Shown piece by piece: positions 17,301 to 24,643 of a stretch of 41,263 bases of DNA. This DNA is from Polluticaenibacter yanchengensis (GTDB taxonomy: Bacteria; Bacteroidota; Bacteroidia; Chitinophagales; Chitinophagaceae). Numbering within the stretch: the first letter of the stretch is position 1; the number at the start of each line of letters is the position of its first letter. Below the pieces are notes generated by a model that worked only from the letters and a program-made list of their open reading frames with translations, had not been told where the DNA came from and searched no databases. The position numbers and the translations under genes are program-made. Location of the stretch: assembly GCA_027854065.1 (NCBI GenBank), contig JAQGEF010000033.1:1-41263 (forward strand), written 5' to 3'.

Positions 17301-19048
17301 CACTCGCCTTCGGTAAGATTTAAAGAATTTGGTATCGTAATCACTTTTGTGCCCGTTACCAACCCTTTTAACTGTGTATGGTGGGTAACAGGATAAACTT
17401 CTACACCGACATTGCCTTCTCCGGCCTTTAATTTACTGCTTAACTCTGTTTTAAAACCATATTTATTACCACTATTTTGCTGCCAGTCGTAATTGTCGTA
17501 AAAAGTCAGGGTTAATGCGTCATACACTACACCTGAAGGCAGGGCACTGCCATAAGTGCTGACGGTATAGGATTCTGCGGCGGCATTGTTGTCTATAAAG
17601 ATATCGTACTCATCAGAACTCCCATTAAAATTATCAAAACCGTCATCTATGAGTACGGCTTCCCTGGCTTTATACTCAGTAATGGTACTGGCGGTTCTGC
17701 TGTTAATGGAGAGTACAGGACTGAGGGTTTGCTGGGCTCTGTTCTGAGTGGCCATAGGGCCACTTAATGCGGTGGCCAACTGGCTTTTGAGGGCTAAACG
17801 GATGATGGCGGTCATGACGGGACGGTTCAACTCATCATAGAAAGTAGTATGCCATTTATTAGCATTGACGCTGCCGTTTTTACGCAAATTACCGTTCTGG
17901 GTATATACTAAGCGGTCGCGCTTATCATACAGCATATAGGTCCACTCGGCACCGGGTACTTTCTTACCGATCATCCGATTGCGTTCGTCATATTCATAAC
18001 GGAAACAGAGATTATTGAGGATTTCCTTGCCGGCTGCACTTCCAAAATTGTAATTATTGGATTCGAACAGACGGACGCCTTCGGGTTGTATAACCAGTCT
18101 CAGTAATCCAAAATCGTCATAAACATAATAAGTGCATAACCAACCAGTAGCGCCGTTACCGGGACTGTCTGAATCCTGGACTTTCTTAAGGACGACACGT
18201 CCTTCAATATCTTTATATTCGATGACCTGTTTGCCATGCTCATCTTTGGTGATAAGCTTAAACAGGGTGCCGGGCTGGTAAAGATGGCCATTATTGGTAT
18301 TTGCTGGTGCGGTGGGCATATTGATACCATTATCTGACACATTATTATAATTAAGGGGAGTATTGCCTACATTGATGATGCGGACAGCGTCGGCCAACGT
18401 GTTTATTTGATAGTTCTGACTGACTCCTCTTTCATTGGGGCTACTGTTACCGAAAGTGCCACCCCAACTGTTGCCGGGTGCAAACTGCTTTAATACACGG
18501 TTCAGGGGGCTGGCTTCGAACTCGGTACGGGAGAAGAATATCTGCTCACCACTGAACTCGGGCTGATCTGAAGGATACTGACTCGTATAAAAGCTATGCT
18601 GATCGATGATGGGATTTAAACGGTAATTGCCACTGGTAGTGCCATCGGTATAGGGTAAGTACTGGATGGCTTCCCTTCCAAAGGCATCATAAACATGGAA
18701 ACTGATAATGTCTTTACTTTCAGGGGAAGCGCCTTTGGCGACTGTTTGTAACGGACGACCTAAACCATCGAAATATTGGACCGTCTCTTTTACCTGCGAC
18801 AATGGTGCGGCATCAAAACTAGTTTCGCTTGTTATGGGTACTACAGCGACGCGCTCTTTTATATAGTTGACTTTTAAGCCACCCGATGGAATGCTGTTGG
18901 CTGGTGGTAAGGCGATAAGGGCATTACTGTTGGCTACGGGTTTACCGGTGCCGGATGGTTTATTGACCTGTGCTAAACCGCTTTGGGATAAGCTGCAAAC
19001 CAATGACAGTAAAAAAAGAGGCCTATATAAAAATAACGGTTTTCTCAT
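14312..19048 (-). CDS. Giant DUF6443/RHS-repeat protein with distinct C-terminal tip
   Basis: This exported RHS protein has about 1578 residues. I start it at the Met at 19048 because a signal peptide follows (MRKPLFLYRPLFLLSLVCSL, cleavage near GLAQ); the frame extends to 19123 but that part overlaps a dispersed repeat. A DUF6443 region (VQYFDGLGRPLQTV, then YDAFGREAIQYLPY) is followed by many YD-type repeats (YDKLGQLKDKQVGQ, YNIRGWLTGI, YDATGRKLAKIV). The RHS core signature YGARMYDAQIGRWHVLDPLS and PYNYTFDNPIRFIDPDGM marks the junction. About 225 residues follow, with conserved-looking HETLESYEGG and YNKAHRRAPNQG. In RHS toxins the repeats build a shell around a C-terminal toxin. Whether this tip is a toxin is inferred. 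It is the fourth gene of a five-gene operon, with the candidate immunity gene nine bases downstream. Confidence 0.92.
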   Translation of the reverse strand: MRKPLFLYRPLFLLSLVCSLSQSGLAQVNKPSGTGKPVANSNALIALPPANSIPSGGLKVNYIKERVAVVPITSETSFDAAPLSQVKETVQYFDGLGRPLQTVAKGASPESKDIISFHVYDAFGREAIQYLPYTDGTTSGNYRLNPIIDQHSFYTSQYPSDQPEFSGEQIFFSRTEFEASPLNRVLKQFAPGNSWGGTFGNSSPNERGVSQNYQINTLADAVRIINVGNTPLNYNNVSDNGINMPTAPANTNNGHLYQPGTLFKLITKDEHGKQVIEYKDIEGRVVLKKVQDSDSPGNGATGWLCTYYVYDDFGLLRLVIQPEGVRLFESNNYNFGSAAGKEILNNLCFRYEYDERNRMIGKKVPGAEWTYMLYDKRDRLVYTQNGNLRKNGSVNANKWHTTFYDELNRPVMTAIIRLALKSQLATALSGPMATQNRAQQTLSPVLSINSRTASTITEYKAREAVLIDDGFDNFNGSSDEYDIFIDNNAAAESYTVSTYGSALPSGVVYDALTLTFYDNYDWQQNSGNKYGFKTELSSKLKAGEGNVGVEVYPVTHHTQLKGLVTGTKVITIPNSLNLTEGEWTTQVTYYDNKYRPVQVQDHSIKGNVDIIATRYDFTGKAVSIVQKLTHPETNNAVHSIATINEYDGAGHLKRALKEVYALSSPNTAEQRVITRNNYDKLGQLKDKQVGQKRNTDNSALLTTTALESQRYGYNIRGWLTGINESYTNIEATAHNSSWFGFSLKYAHGFGSNQHNGNIAGTIWHTRGDGENTVRSFGYGYDNVNRILFADYAQGNSLSTITDNNEVKFDMSMGSWSGGIFTGGAYDNNGNIKKMTQWGLMSTGTSVEIDKLEYTYTNYSNRLSRVIDGAASTNSGLMGDFKQVNTSTTEDHYIYDPNGNMTIDKHKQIEIGRYNYLNLPEYIVKSATGLINYVYDATGRKLAKIVTENARPVKYTYYTGGVVYQDGKQEFVGHEEGRFRISEKICSHSHSEKYAFDYFLKDHLGNVRMVLTDECRQVVYPAATLEGTYSIDPPDVKSMVNHEKKFYNIDEGYAVAMYNDVQSYPNHNGNPPHNNNYPEFTSPLSTDYSQKWYQTDNNDSPLGLQFLMKVMAGDHVNILGKSYYKPLVSNTPSTALDAASILAGVVFAPGGVAGSKGVTQSSIATTNTGIFPTSLIRGGGAPTSVPKAYINYILFDEQFKAVGSGSSATQGNGMVYNHTDLQNIEVPQNGYIFVYVSNESEHYVFFDNVQVIHTPGPLLEETHYYPFGLSMAGISSKAMNGIADNKFKYNGKEEQRNEFENGSGLDWLDYGARMYDAQIGRWHVLDPLSDQMRRWSPYNYTFDNPIRFIDPDGMRAEVFINGDKAEDAFKQLEQSTSLSLSRNAETGKVTASGEAKTKSDKKLLEATRNQDVKVNITADGSKTIASPDGPMLMTGGSFMGNTIGTESRVTDYDYSEGGWGGETEPAEIYTVKTIVTTDQRVNPDVLGAMDAANGNSGTGMLHETLESYEGGLISLKKGVSSPSAGQKGSVYNKAHRRAPNQGAVITEKYWDATGTSLPSVKGATRVEVTSNGNVIMVYP

Positions 19049-19112
19049 AACGGAAACTGACAGTGTTGTGCGGAACTTCCTGCTGATGCCCAATAAAGGC
19101 TGCGCTATGGAA

Positions 19113-19167
19113 GGAAGTGACACAACGGTGTTTAATAGAACTACTATGATGGCTTAATAAAGAAAAA
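19113..19167 (+). repeat. 55-bp dispersed repeat, copy 3
   Basis: It starts GGAAGTGACACAACGGTG, then TTTAATAG, and ends TTAATAAAGAAAA, aligning with copies 1 and 2. It lies in the 137-base gap between the tail-fibre-like gene and the RHS gene, inside the RHS operon, so it is transcribed in the leader of the RHS cistron. Confidence 0.65.
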
Positions 19168-19185
19168 ATGTATCCTGAATGATTA

Positions 19186-19983
19186 TTATTTGCTCAACTG
19201 GCTTTTAAGTGTCTCGATAATGCTATGCTGCGCCTGGATCGTTTGTGATTGGGCTTCTACCTTTTTGTTGAGCTCGATCATATAAAGGGTGAGCTCTTCT
19301 ATCTTTCTTAATAGAAGGGCTTGAGTGTCTCCGACATCTAAACCTTCTTTTTCTACTTCGGCTGCCGGGGGTACATCAGGAAGGTGTTTGTTGGCTTTGA
19401 TAAAGGCTTCTACCTCGCTTAAACTGGCGAGTTTATAGTTGCTCTCGAATACATAATCGGGCCAGAATGTGGTTTGGGTGACCTTGACTCTTTTGGCGCC
19501 GATAGCGCCGTTGACCAATAATTTATAACCCTCATTGCTGGCGGCTCTGGCTTTCTGCGTTTCTACTTCGCCAAGATTAAGTAAACCAAAACTATGCAGG
19601 CGCATATGTGGCTTTGAGGCACCGATACCGGTCATAAAATCTATAGGATAGTCATGGAGAGGGTTATTATCTGCATCATAGCTTTTCGATTTTAATACTA
19701 AACCTCCACCATATGTAGTGGAGACGCCCCCGTTTGTACCGATAAAACATCTTGAATCATTGTTATATGGACTGGTTAATAGACCGGACACTACCAGTCC
19801 TAAACTATTGGTAATATTAGCAGGGATATTTTGAATGACGGGGTCGAAGGTGCCCCAGAAAGTGACGCCCTGATAAGTGGTATTGCCTGCTGTTGTGACA
19901 GTACTTAAGGTTTGTGAATATGATTTGAAAAATATAGAGGACATAATGGTACTTAAGACGATTAGTAAAATTTGCTTTTTCAT
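19186..19983 (-). CDS. Tail-fibre-like exported protein with C-terminal coiled coil
   Basis: This 265-residue protein has an export signal (cleavage near KSYSQ). The middle shows Gly/Asn/Thr-rich beta structure. The C-terminal third has the widely seen Bacteroidota pattern KLLVNGAIGAKRVKVTQ, then WPDYVFESNYKLASLSEVEA, HLPDVPPAAEVEKEGLDVGD, and a coiled coil (about 215-264, LLLRKIEELTLYMIELNKKV). This pattern is often labelled tail-fibre or endosialidase-chaperone-like. I do not see the self-cleavage Ser/Lys pair of true S74 chaperone domains, so autoproteolysis is not claimed. Such proteins probably form trimers at the cell surface. It lies between the barrel protein (20-base gap) and the RHS gene, which suggests a structural partner of the RHS protein. 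Confidence 0.75.
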   Translation of the reverse strand: MKKQILLIVLSTIMSSIFFKSYSQTLSTVTTAGNTTYQGVTFWGTFDPVIQNIPANITNSLGLVVSGLLTSPYNNDSRCFIGTNGGVSTTYGGGLVLKSKSYDADNNPLHDYPIDFMTGIGASKPHMRLHSFGLLNLGEVETQKARAASNEGYKLLVNGAIGAKRVKVTQTTFWPDYVFESNYKLASLSEVEAFIKANKHLPDVPPAAEVEKEGLDVGDTQALLLRKIEELTLYMIELNKKVEAQSQTIQAQHSIIETLKSQLSK

Positions 19984-20003
19984 ATTTTTAATCTGTGTTT
20001 GTT

Positions 20004-21425
20004 TTATAAATTAACGCCAAACCTGATGACTATTTTTTCATTGGCAGGTATGGTACTGAATGGTATCTTATACAATACCTGTAACTGATATTTCTTTAAC
20101 AATGATGGTTTGTAATTAAGGCCTAAGGATCCGTTATAAATGATCCTGTTGTTACCGGCTTCTGTTTGCAGGGATCTATCCAGACCACTGGCTTCGACTT
20201 CACTACGGCCCCAGATATCTTTTAAAATTTTATGGGATTTGCCGCTGCTAAACATTTTATATTCACTGAACACACGGCCGGTAATGCTCTCATGATGAAA
20301 ATCGAATTTGAAGAAATTGGAACCGGTATTGAACTTATAGGTAAGACCTAAGCCTGTTACTAAGCGGTGACTGAACTTGTAGCCAATATTGATCCCTAAA
20401 TCCTGTACATTACCGACATCAAACCGCCTGATGCTGTATAAAGAACTATTGAAATTATATTCTAATCGTTTGCCGACTGGTTCCGGGTTCCGGGATTGTT
20501 TTACAGTACTGTCTTTACTGGTAATGGATTTAAGTTCACTGAACGCTGAATCGGTTTGCTGACGGGCTGCTTTTACTTGCTCCTGGGCCTTGCTAAACCT
20601 CCCTCTTAACAAATCTTCTTTTTCCTTTAAACTGCCACCTAACGAATTTTGTATTTGAGAAAATACTTTTTCGCTGGTTTGTAAACGCTTGCTTAAGGCT
20701 TCGGTTAATGCACCTCTACCATTTTGAGCATTGCCATACAATCGGGCATATGTACCATACTGCTGTATGTATTTATTCAGGTTAGGAATATTACTACAGA
20801 GTTTAGTCAAATGCTTAGTTAACTGACGGGCGTTCAAAAACCGCTGACGAAGCTGATCTGTGGACACATTGTACTTACCAATGCTTTGCCTGATATCTCC
20901 TAATAAGTTTTCTACCTGCTTTAACTGACTTTTATCGCTAATACGACTGAGATCGAGCTTATTGAGATATGCATCATATTGTTTTAAGGTATTGCTAACA
21001 TGGATCTGTTCTTTTAAATGATGTCTGTAACTTGCCAGATCTGACTTTAGTTTCCCGCTTCCAATGCCTAAGCTGTCTGCTATATGGGTGAACTGATCAA
21101 GGCTGTCGAGTCTGCCGACATAACGGTCTGCAACATTGTCTGAAATATAAAGACTGTCCTGTAAACGCTGTAAATTATTTAAATACCTGCTGCTATTAAA
21201 ATGGATGCTGTCGGTGCTTAAACGACTCCGAAGCAATGAGTCTTCTGTTACTAAATCCTTTAAAAACTGTTCCTTTTTGGCTTCATATTTTTTGTTGTAC
21301 CTGGCAAACCCTTTTTCTATCAGCTTATCCAACTTTACTACCTGGCCGGACACAATATCACTGGCGCTCTGTGCAAATGATATTGCACAGAATAACATGA
21401 ATAATATAGTGAGCAAATGACGCAT
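20004..21425 (-). CDS. Coiled-coil plus outer-membrane beta-barrel protein, function unknown
   Basis: This 473-residue protein belongs to no family I can name. A signal peptide ends ISFAQ. Residues about 20-320 are almost wholly helical, Lys/Gln/Leu-rich coiled coil (for example LNNLQRLQDSLY, LLRGRFSKAQEQVKAARQQ). From about 325 onward the sequence changes to alternating beta-strands with aromatic ends (LGINIGYKFSHRLVTGLGLTY, LQVLYKIPF, and IVIRFGVNL at the C-terminus), as in an outer-membrane barrel. This suggests a periplasmic stalk joined to a small barrel. The gap to the YD-repeat gene upstream is five bases, so they are translated together. Export or display of the RHS-type partner is a reasonable guess only. 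Confidence 0.65.
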   Translation of the reverse strand: MRHLLTILFMLFCAISFAQSASDIVSGQVVKLDKLIEKGFARYNKKYEAKKEQFLKDLVTEDSLLRSRLSTDSIHFNSSRYLNNLQRLQDSLYISDNVADRYVGRLDSLDQFTHIADSLGIGSGKLKSDLASYRHHLKEQIHVSNTLKQYDAYLNKLDLSRISDKSQLKQVENLLGDIRQSIGKYNVSTDQLRQRFLNARQLTKHLTKLCSNIPNLNKYIQQYGTYARLYGNAQNGRGALTEALSKRLQTSEKVFSQIQNSLGGSLKEKEDLLRGRFSKAQEQVKAARQQTDSAFSELKSITSKDSTVKQSRNPEPVGKRLEYNFNSSLYSIRRFDVGNVQDLGINIGYKFSHRLVTGLGLTYKFNTGSNFFKFDFHHESITGRVFSEYKMFSSGKSHKILKDIWGRSEVEASGLDRSLQTEAGNNRIIYNGSLGLNYKPSLLKKYQLQVLYKIPFSTIPANEKIVIRFGVNL

Positions 21426-21430
21426 CTTAG

Positions 21431-24385
21431 TTATTGGGGTTGCTGATACTTATACTCGAACTTCTTTAATATATTGCCCTGATCATCCTTAATCAACTTT
21501 AATCGATTAAAACTGTCATATTCGTAAGAACTGGTCTTACCATTGGGATCAGTTTCTGACAACATCCCTACCAGTGGACGATAACTGTAAGTACTTACAT
21601 GTACATTTTTATTACCGGCAAAATAATTGCGGACCAAATTTAACTGCTCTGCTTTCTGAGCTTCCGTTCCGGTATTCAGTAATGATAAATTAAGTGAAGG
21701 AATAGTTGAAACTGTAGCATAATTACTGCCAATAATCTTCGCTACAGGATAATGGCCATTATACCCCCATAAATACGCTTCCTTTATATTATCTGCTTTT
21801 TGCTGCTCTAATAAATTGCCGGTATTATCATACAAATTAAATGTAGCTACAGTTTCTTGTGCAAAACTACCTTTTTGGTTAGTCACTGACTGTGGTACAT
21901 AAATATTGCTAAACGGATTATAGTAATTGGTAGTTACCCTCTGTGTTTGTATATTATTGACAAAATTAGTTTGTTCAATAACAGGGGCAATAATATTACG
22001 AGTTACCATCTGCTGATATACTGGCACTGTAGGATAATCAAATGGGTAAGTATAGCTGGTCTTATTGATTGTTCCTTTACTATTTTTTATTTCTTCACTC
22101 CGAACCAAATTATAAACAGGTTCATATTCCAGCGTTTTTTCACTAAGGAGAATATTGTCTTCATAAAAACTTGTTGATACATCTATTAAACTAACCTTAC
22201 CAATAACATTTTGATGAAGATTCGCTCCAAACATATTAGGAAGACTTAAGGCACAATTATCATTAGCAACATATTTTAACCAATAATAACTATTCGTAGG
22301 AGCAGTTCCCAAACCGGTTAAGTTTCGAGCAACAAGCATATCATTAAATGTATACAAATCTTCAAATTGATAATTAAATTCTTCCATTTTTGTCTTAATA
22401 TAACTTTGATTATTAAACTTAAAGTACTGTTTTGATTTAATTAAACCGTTACCCCATTCTCGATATTGTCTTATATAAAAGTGGGTTGCACCGTAACTAT
22501 TTTTTAAAATACCAAATTGATTTTTATTTGTATATTGATAGTTATATGTTATTTTACCATTGTTATCATCATCAGACGAAAATATTTCACTTGCTTCATT
22601 ATATCGAACTGAGTTATCTCCCAGATATGGGCTCCAGTTATTGTAAAATAACCTGTTTCTAAAAAGAAAAGGATCGTCTCCCATCCCACTTGAGTAAAAT
22701 GGAGGATTGCAATCTAACACATTATCAACATAAAAAGTTGTACTTGTAAACTTTGTTATATCATAAACAGAGAAATTCGTAAATCCAGGATCATACTCAT
22801 ATTTTTTTTCATATACCTTTTTATTATCATCACTATAATTTTCTATTCTTTTAATTCTTACACCACCACCATTTTTGGGAATAGTTCCTGTTGGATCATT
22901 TTCTAAATAAATATTTGGTTCATAGTAAAATTTAGAATAGCCAGAATAAGGATATTTAATTGATTTCAAAATATTATACTCAACAAAAAGTTCATTGGGT
23001 TCATGAGATGTATTACCAATATTTGTATAATAAACAGCACCAGAGTGTGGAGACGCTTGGCTTGGATAATAACTCACATCGTTTCTCAATGTCGTTTTAT
23101 TTATTATAGTTGGATCTGGGTTTACACCATTGCAATAACCCCAAAAGTCAACAGTTGTATTGTATTCATTAATATTTCGTTCATCATATGAAAATTCATA
23201 TTTTTCTTGTGTTGAATTTCCATAATCTTTAAAATCTAAAGAATTCAACTTTAACTCCCCCCCATAGAATTGGGACTTATTAAATAATATCCTTTTAATT
23301 ATATTTCCATCAGAATCTTCAATAACTATCTCATTTAAATATTTGTTATCATTTGTATAGTTAAAAATTACTTTTCCATTATCAAAATTTATATATTTAA
23401 TATTCTTAGTATTATATTGTAGCTGTTGTGGTATTGCATTCACTTCTAAAAGATAGTCAGGCACACCTGCGTCTCTACAAGGCACAACATAAGCGCCGGA
23501 ACCAAATATGTAAAGATTGGGCGCTAAACCCATTTCTTGATACACTGATTGAGTCCAGTAATCCCCCTTCGGTCTTTGTAAATTATTAACATCAATATAC
23601 TCCAACTTAATTTTTGAAAAATTGTTATTATCAATAACTTCATTCAAAAACCAAGCAGATGTTCCAAATTGACTTTCTATAAGATAGGTTTCAATATTTC
23701 CATTGCCTCCAAAAAGATATTTAAACCCTTTATCATTTATTATTTCAAAATTGTCAATTCTCTTATGATAAGTAGAACCATTAATAACAGGTGCATTAGT
23801 AGAGTTCACTTTAATATTATATGGCTTAAATGGAGTAATATAACTTTTAAAAATATTGTTTTCTTCATTCAATATAAAATTTGTAGTTTCCCCTTGAAAC
23901 GAAAATGAAAAATGATCTCTCTGAACATCTACAGTTCCATTTGCATCAAGAACATTAACCAAATAGTTAAAATCAGATTCATTTGATTCTTGTATATCGT
24001 CTGGATTTTTGAATACTGCTGGTCGGGCATATAGGTCATCTGGTTTACCTTTAACTGTTCTGGACACAACCCCTCCTACATCTAAGATCCAGCCCAATCC
24101 TATCTTATTATTATCATTTTCATAAGGCTTTATTCCGCTTGTTCCGTTATACCGCAATACTATGTCCATTTCTATTTCGCCGGATTTAATCTTGTATAAA
24201 GGAATGCTAATATCAATAACACCTCTAGATAAATCATGATTAAATTCACCATATTTTCTGAACATTTCAACTTCCGGAGATGGCAAGATTAAGTCTTTCG
24301 TTTGTGCATTCGATACAATAGGAAAACATAACACATACATTATCACAAGAGAAAATAACAATAATAACTTATTAACAAAATTCAT
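21431..24385 (-). CDS. Large exported YD/RHS-repeat protein, first gene of the RHS operon
   Basis: This 984-residue protein has a signal peptide (cleavage near VSNAQ). The N-terminal region SPEVEMFRKYGEFNHDLSRG, then IDISIPLYKIKSGEIEMDIV and LGWILDVGGVVSRTVKG, is like the start of many Bacteroidota RHS-like and SpvB-like proteins. The middle is a long beta-rich body. The end has YD-repeat-like pieces (AYLWGYNGHYPVAKIIG, ETDPNGKTSSYEYDSFNRLK) and stops without an RHS core or a tip domain. It may form part of a repeat shell or bind the cell surface. The coding sequence for most of its length is markedly AT-rich compared with the middle of the RHS gene. A consensus promoter lies about 45 bases upstream. 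Confidence 0.88.
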   Translation of the reverse strand: MNFVNKLLLLFSLVIMYVLCFPIVSNAQTKDLILPSPEVEMFRKYGEFNHDLSRGVIDISIPLYKIKSGEIEMDIVLRYNGTSGIKPYENDNNKIGLGWILDVGGVVSRTVKGKPDDLYARPAVFKNPDDIQESNESDFNYLVNVLDANGTVDVQRDHFSFSFQGETTNFILNEENNIFKSYITPFKPYNIKVNSTNAPVINGSTYHKRIDNFEIINDKGFKYLFGGNGNIETYLIESQFGTSAWFLNEVIDNNNFSKIKLEYIDVNNLQRPKGDYWTQSVYQEMGLAPNLYIFGSGAYVVPCRDAGVPDYLLEVNAIPQQLQYNTKNIKYINFDNGKVIFNYTNDNKYLNEIVIEDSDGNIIKRILFNKSQFYGGELKLNSLDFKDYGNSTQEKYEFSYDERNINEYNTTVDFWGYCNGVNPDPTIINKTTLRNDVSYYPSQASPHSGAVYYTNIGNTSHEPNELFVEYNILKSIKYPYSGYSKFYYEPNIYLENDPTGTIPKNGGGVRIKRIENYSDDNKKVYEKKYEYDPGFTNFSVYDITKFTSTTFYVDNVLDCNPPFYSSGMGDDPFLFRNRLFYNNWSPYLGDNSVRYNEASEIFSSDDDNNGKITYNYQYTNKNQFGILKNSYGATHFYIRQYREWGNGLIKSKQYFKFNNQSYIKTKMEEFNYQFEDLYTFNDMLVARNLTGLGTAPTNSYYWLKYVANDNCALSLPNMFGANLHQNVIGKVSLIDVSTSFYEDNILLSEKTLEYEPVYNLVRSEEIKNSKGTINKTSYTYPFDYPTVPVYQQMVTRNIIAPVIEQTNFVNNIQTQRVTTNYYNPFSNIYVPQSVTNQKGSFAQETVATFNLYDNTGNLLEQQKADNIKEAYLWGYNGHYPVAKIIGSNYATVSTIPSLNLSLLNTGTEAQKAEQLNLVRNYFAGNKNVHVSTYSYRPLVGMLSETDPNGKTSSYEYDSFNRLKLIKDDQGNILKKFEYKYQQPQ

Positions 24386-24429
24386 ACGGTAAACTTATAA
24401 ATAATATATAAATTAGATTTTTATGCATT

Positions 24430-24461
24430 CAAATATAATAACATTCAATTTGAAAAACAAA
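24430..24461 (-). promoter_or_regulatory. Consensus promoter of the RHS operon
   Basis: On the minus strand TTTG (24458-24461) and TATATTTG (24430-24437) are exactly 20 bases apart, the same arrangement as the promoter at 120-151. The likely start is near 24423, giving a leader of about 38 bases for the YD-repeat gene. No operator repeats were seen. Confidence 0.65.
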
Positions 24462-24585
24462 ACTTACATATAAAAAATACTGTTTAATAGTCAGCAATTG
24501 AGGATATTTAGTAGAAGTAAAATGAAGAGCATCAAAATTGCATCTTCACTTTTAAGCTACAAATTATTTAAATGAGTATTAATAT

Positions 24586-24612
24586 AAAAATACTCCACTT
24601 CCTATTCGGGAA
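24586..24612 (-). terminator. Terminator of the second SusC/SusD operon
   Basis: TACTCCACTTCC pairs with GGAAATGGAGTA (11 of 12 pairs), and on the minus strand is followed by a T-rich run (TTTTTATATT). It lies about 30 bases beyond the susD stop codon and separates this operon from the RHS promoter. Confidence 0.75.
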
Positions 24613-24643
24613 ATGGAGTATATCTTAAGCGCAAAGTATTTTA

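Noticed and set aside
19049..19123. 25-residue N-terminal extension of the RHS protein
   Set aside because: It is encoded by the end of a dispersed-repeat region and precedes a perfect signal peptide start at 19048.
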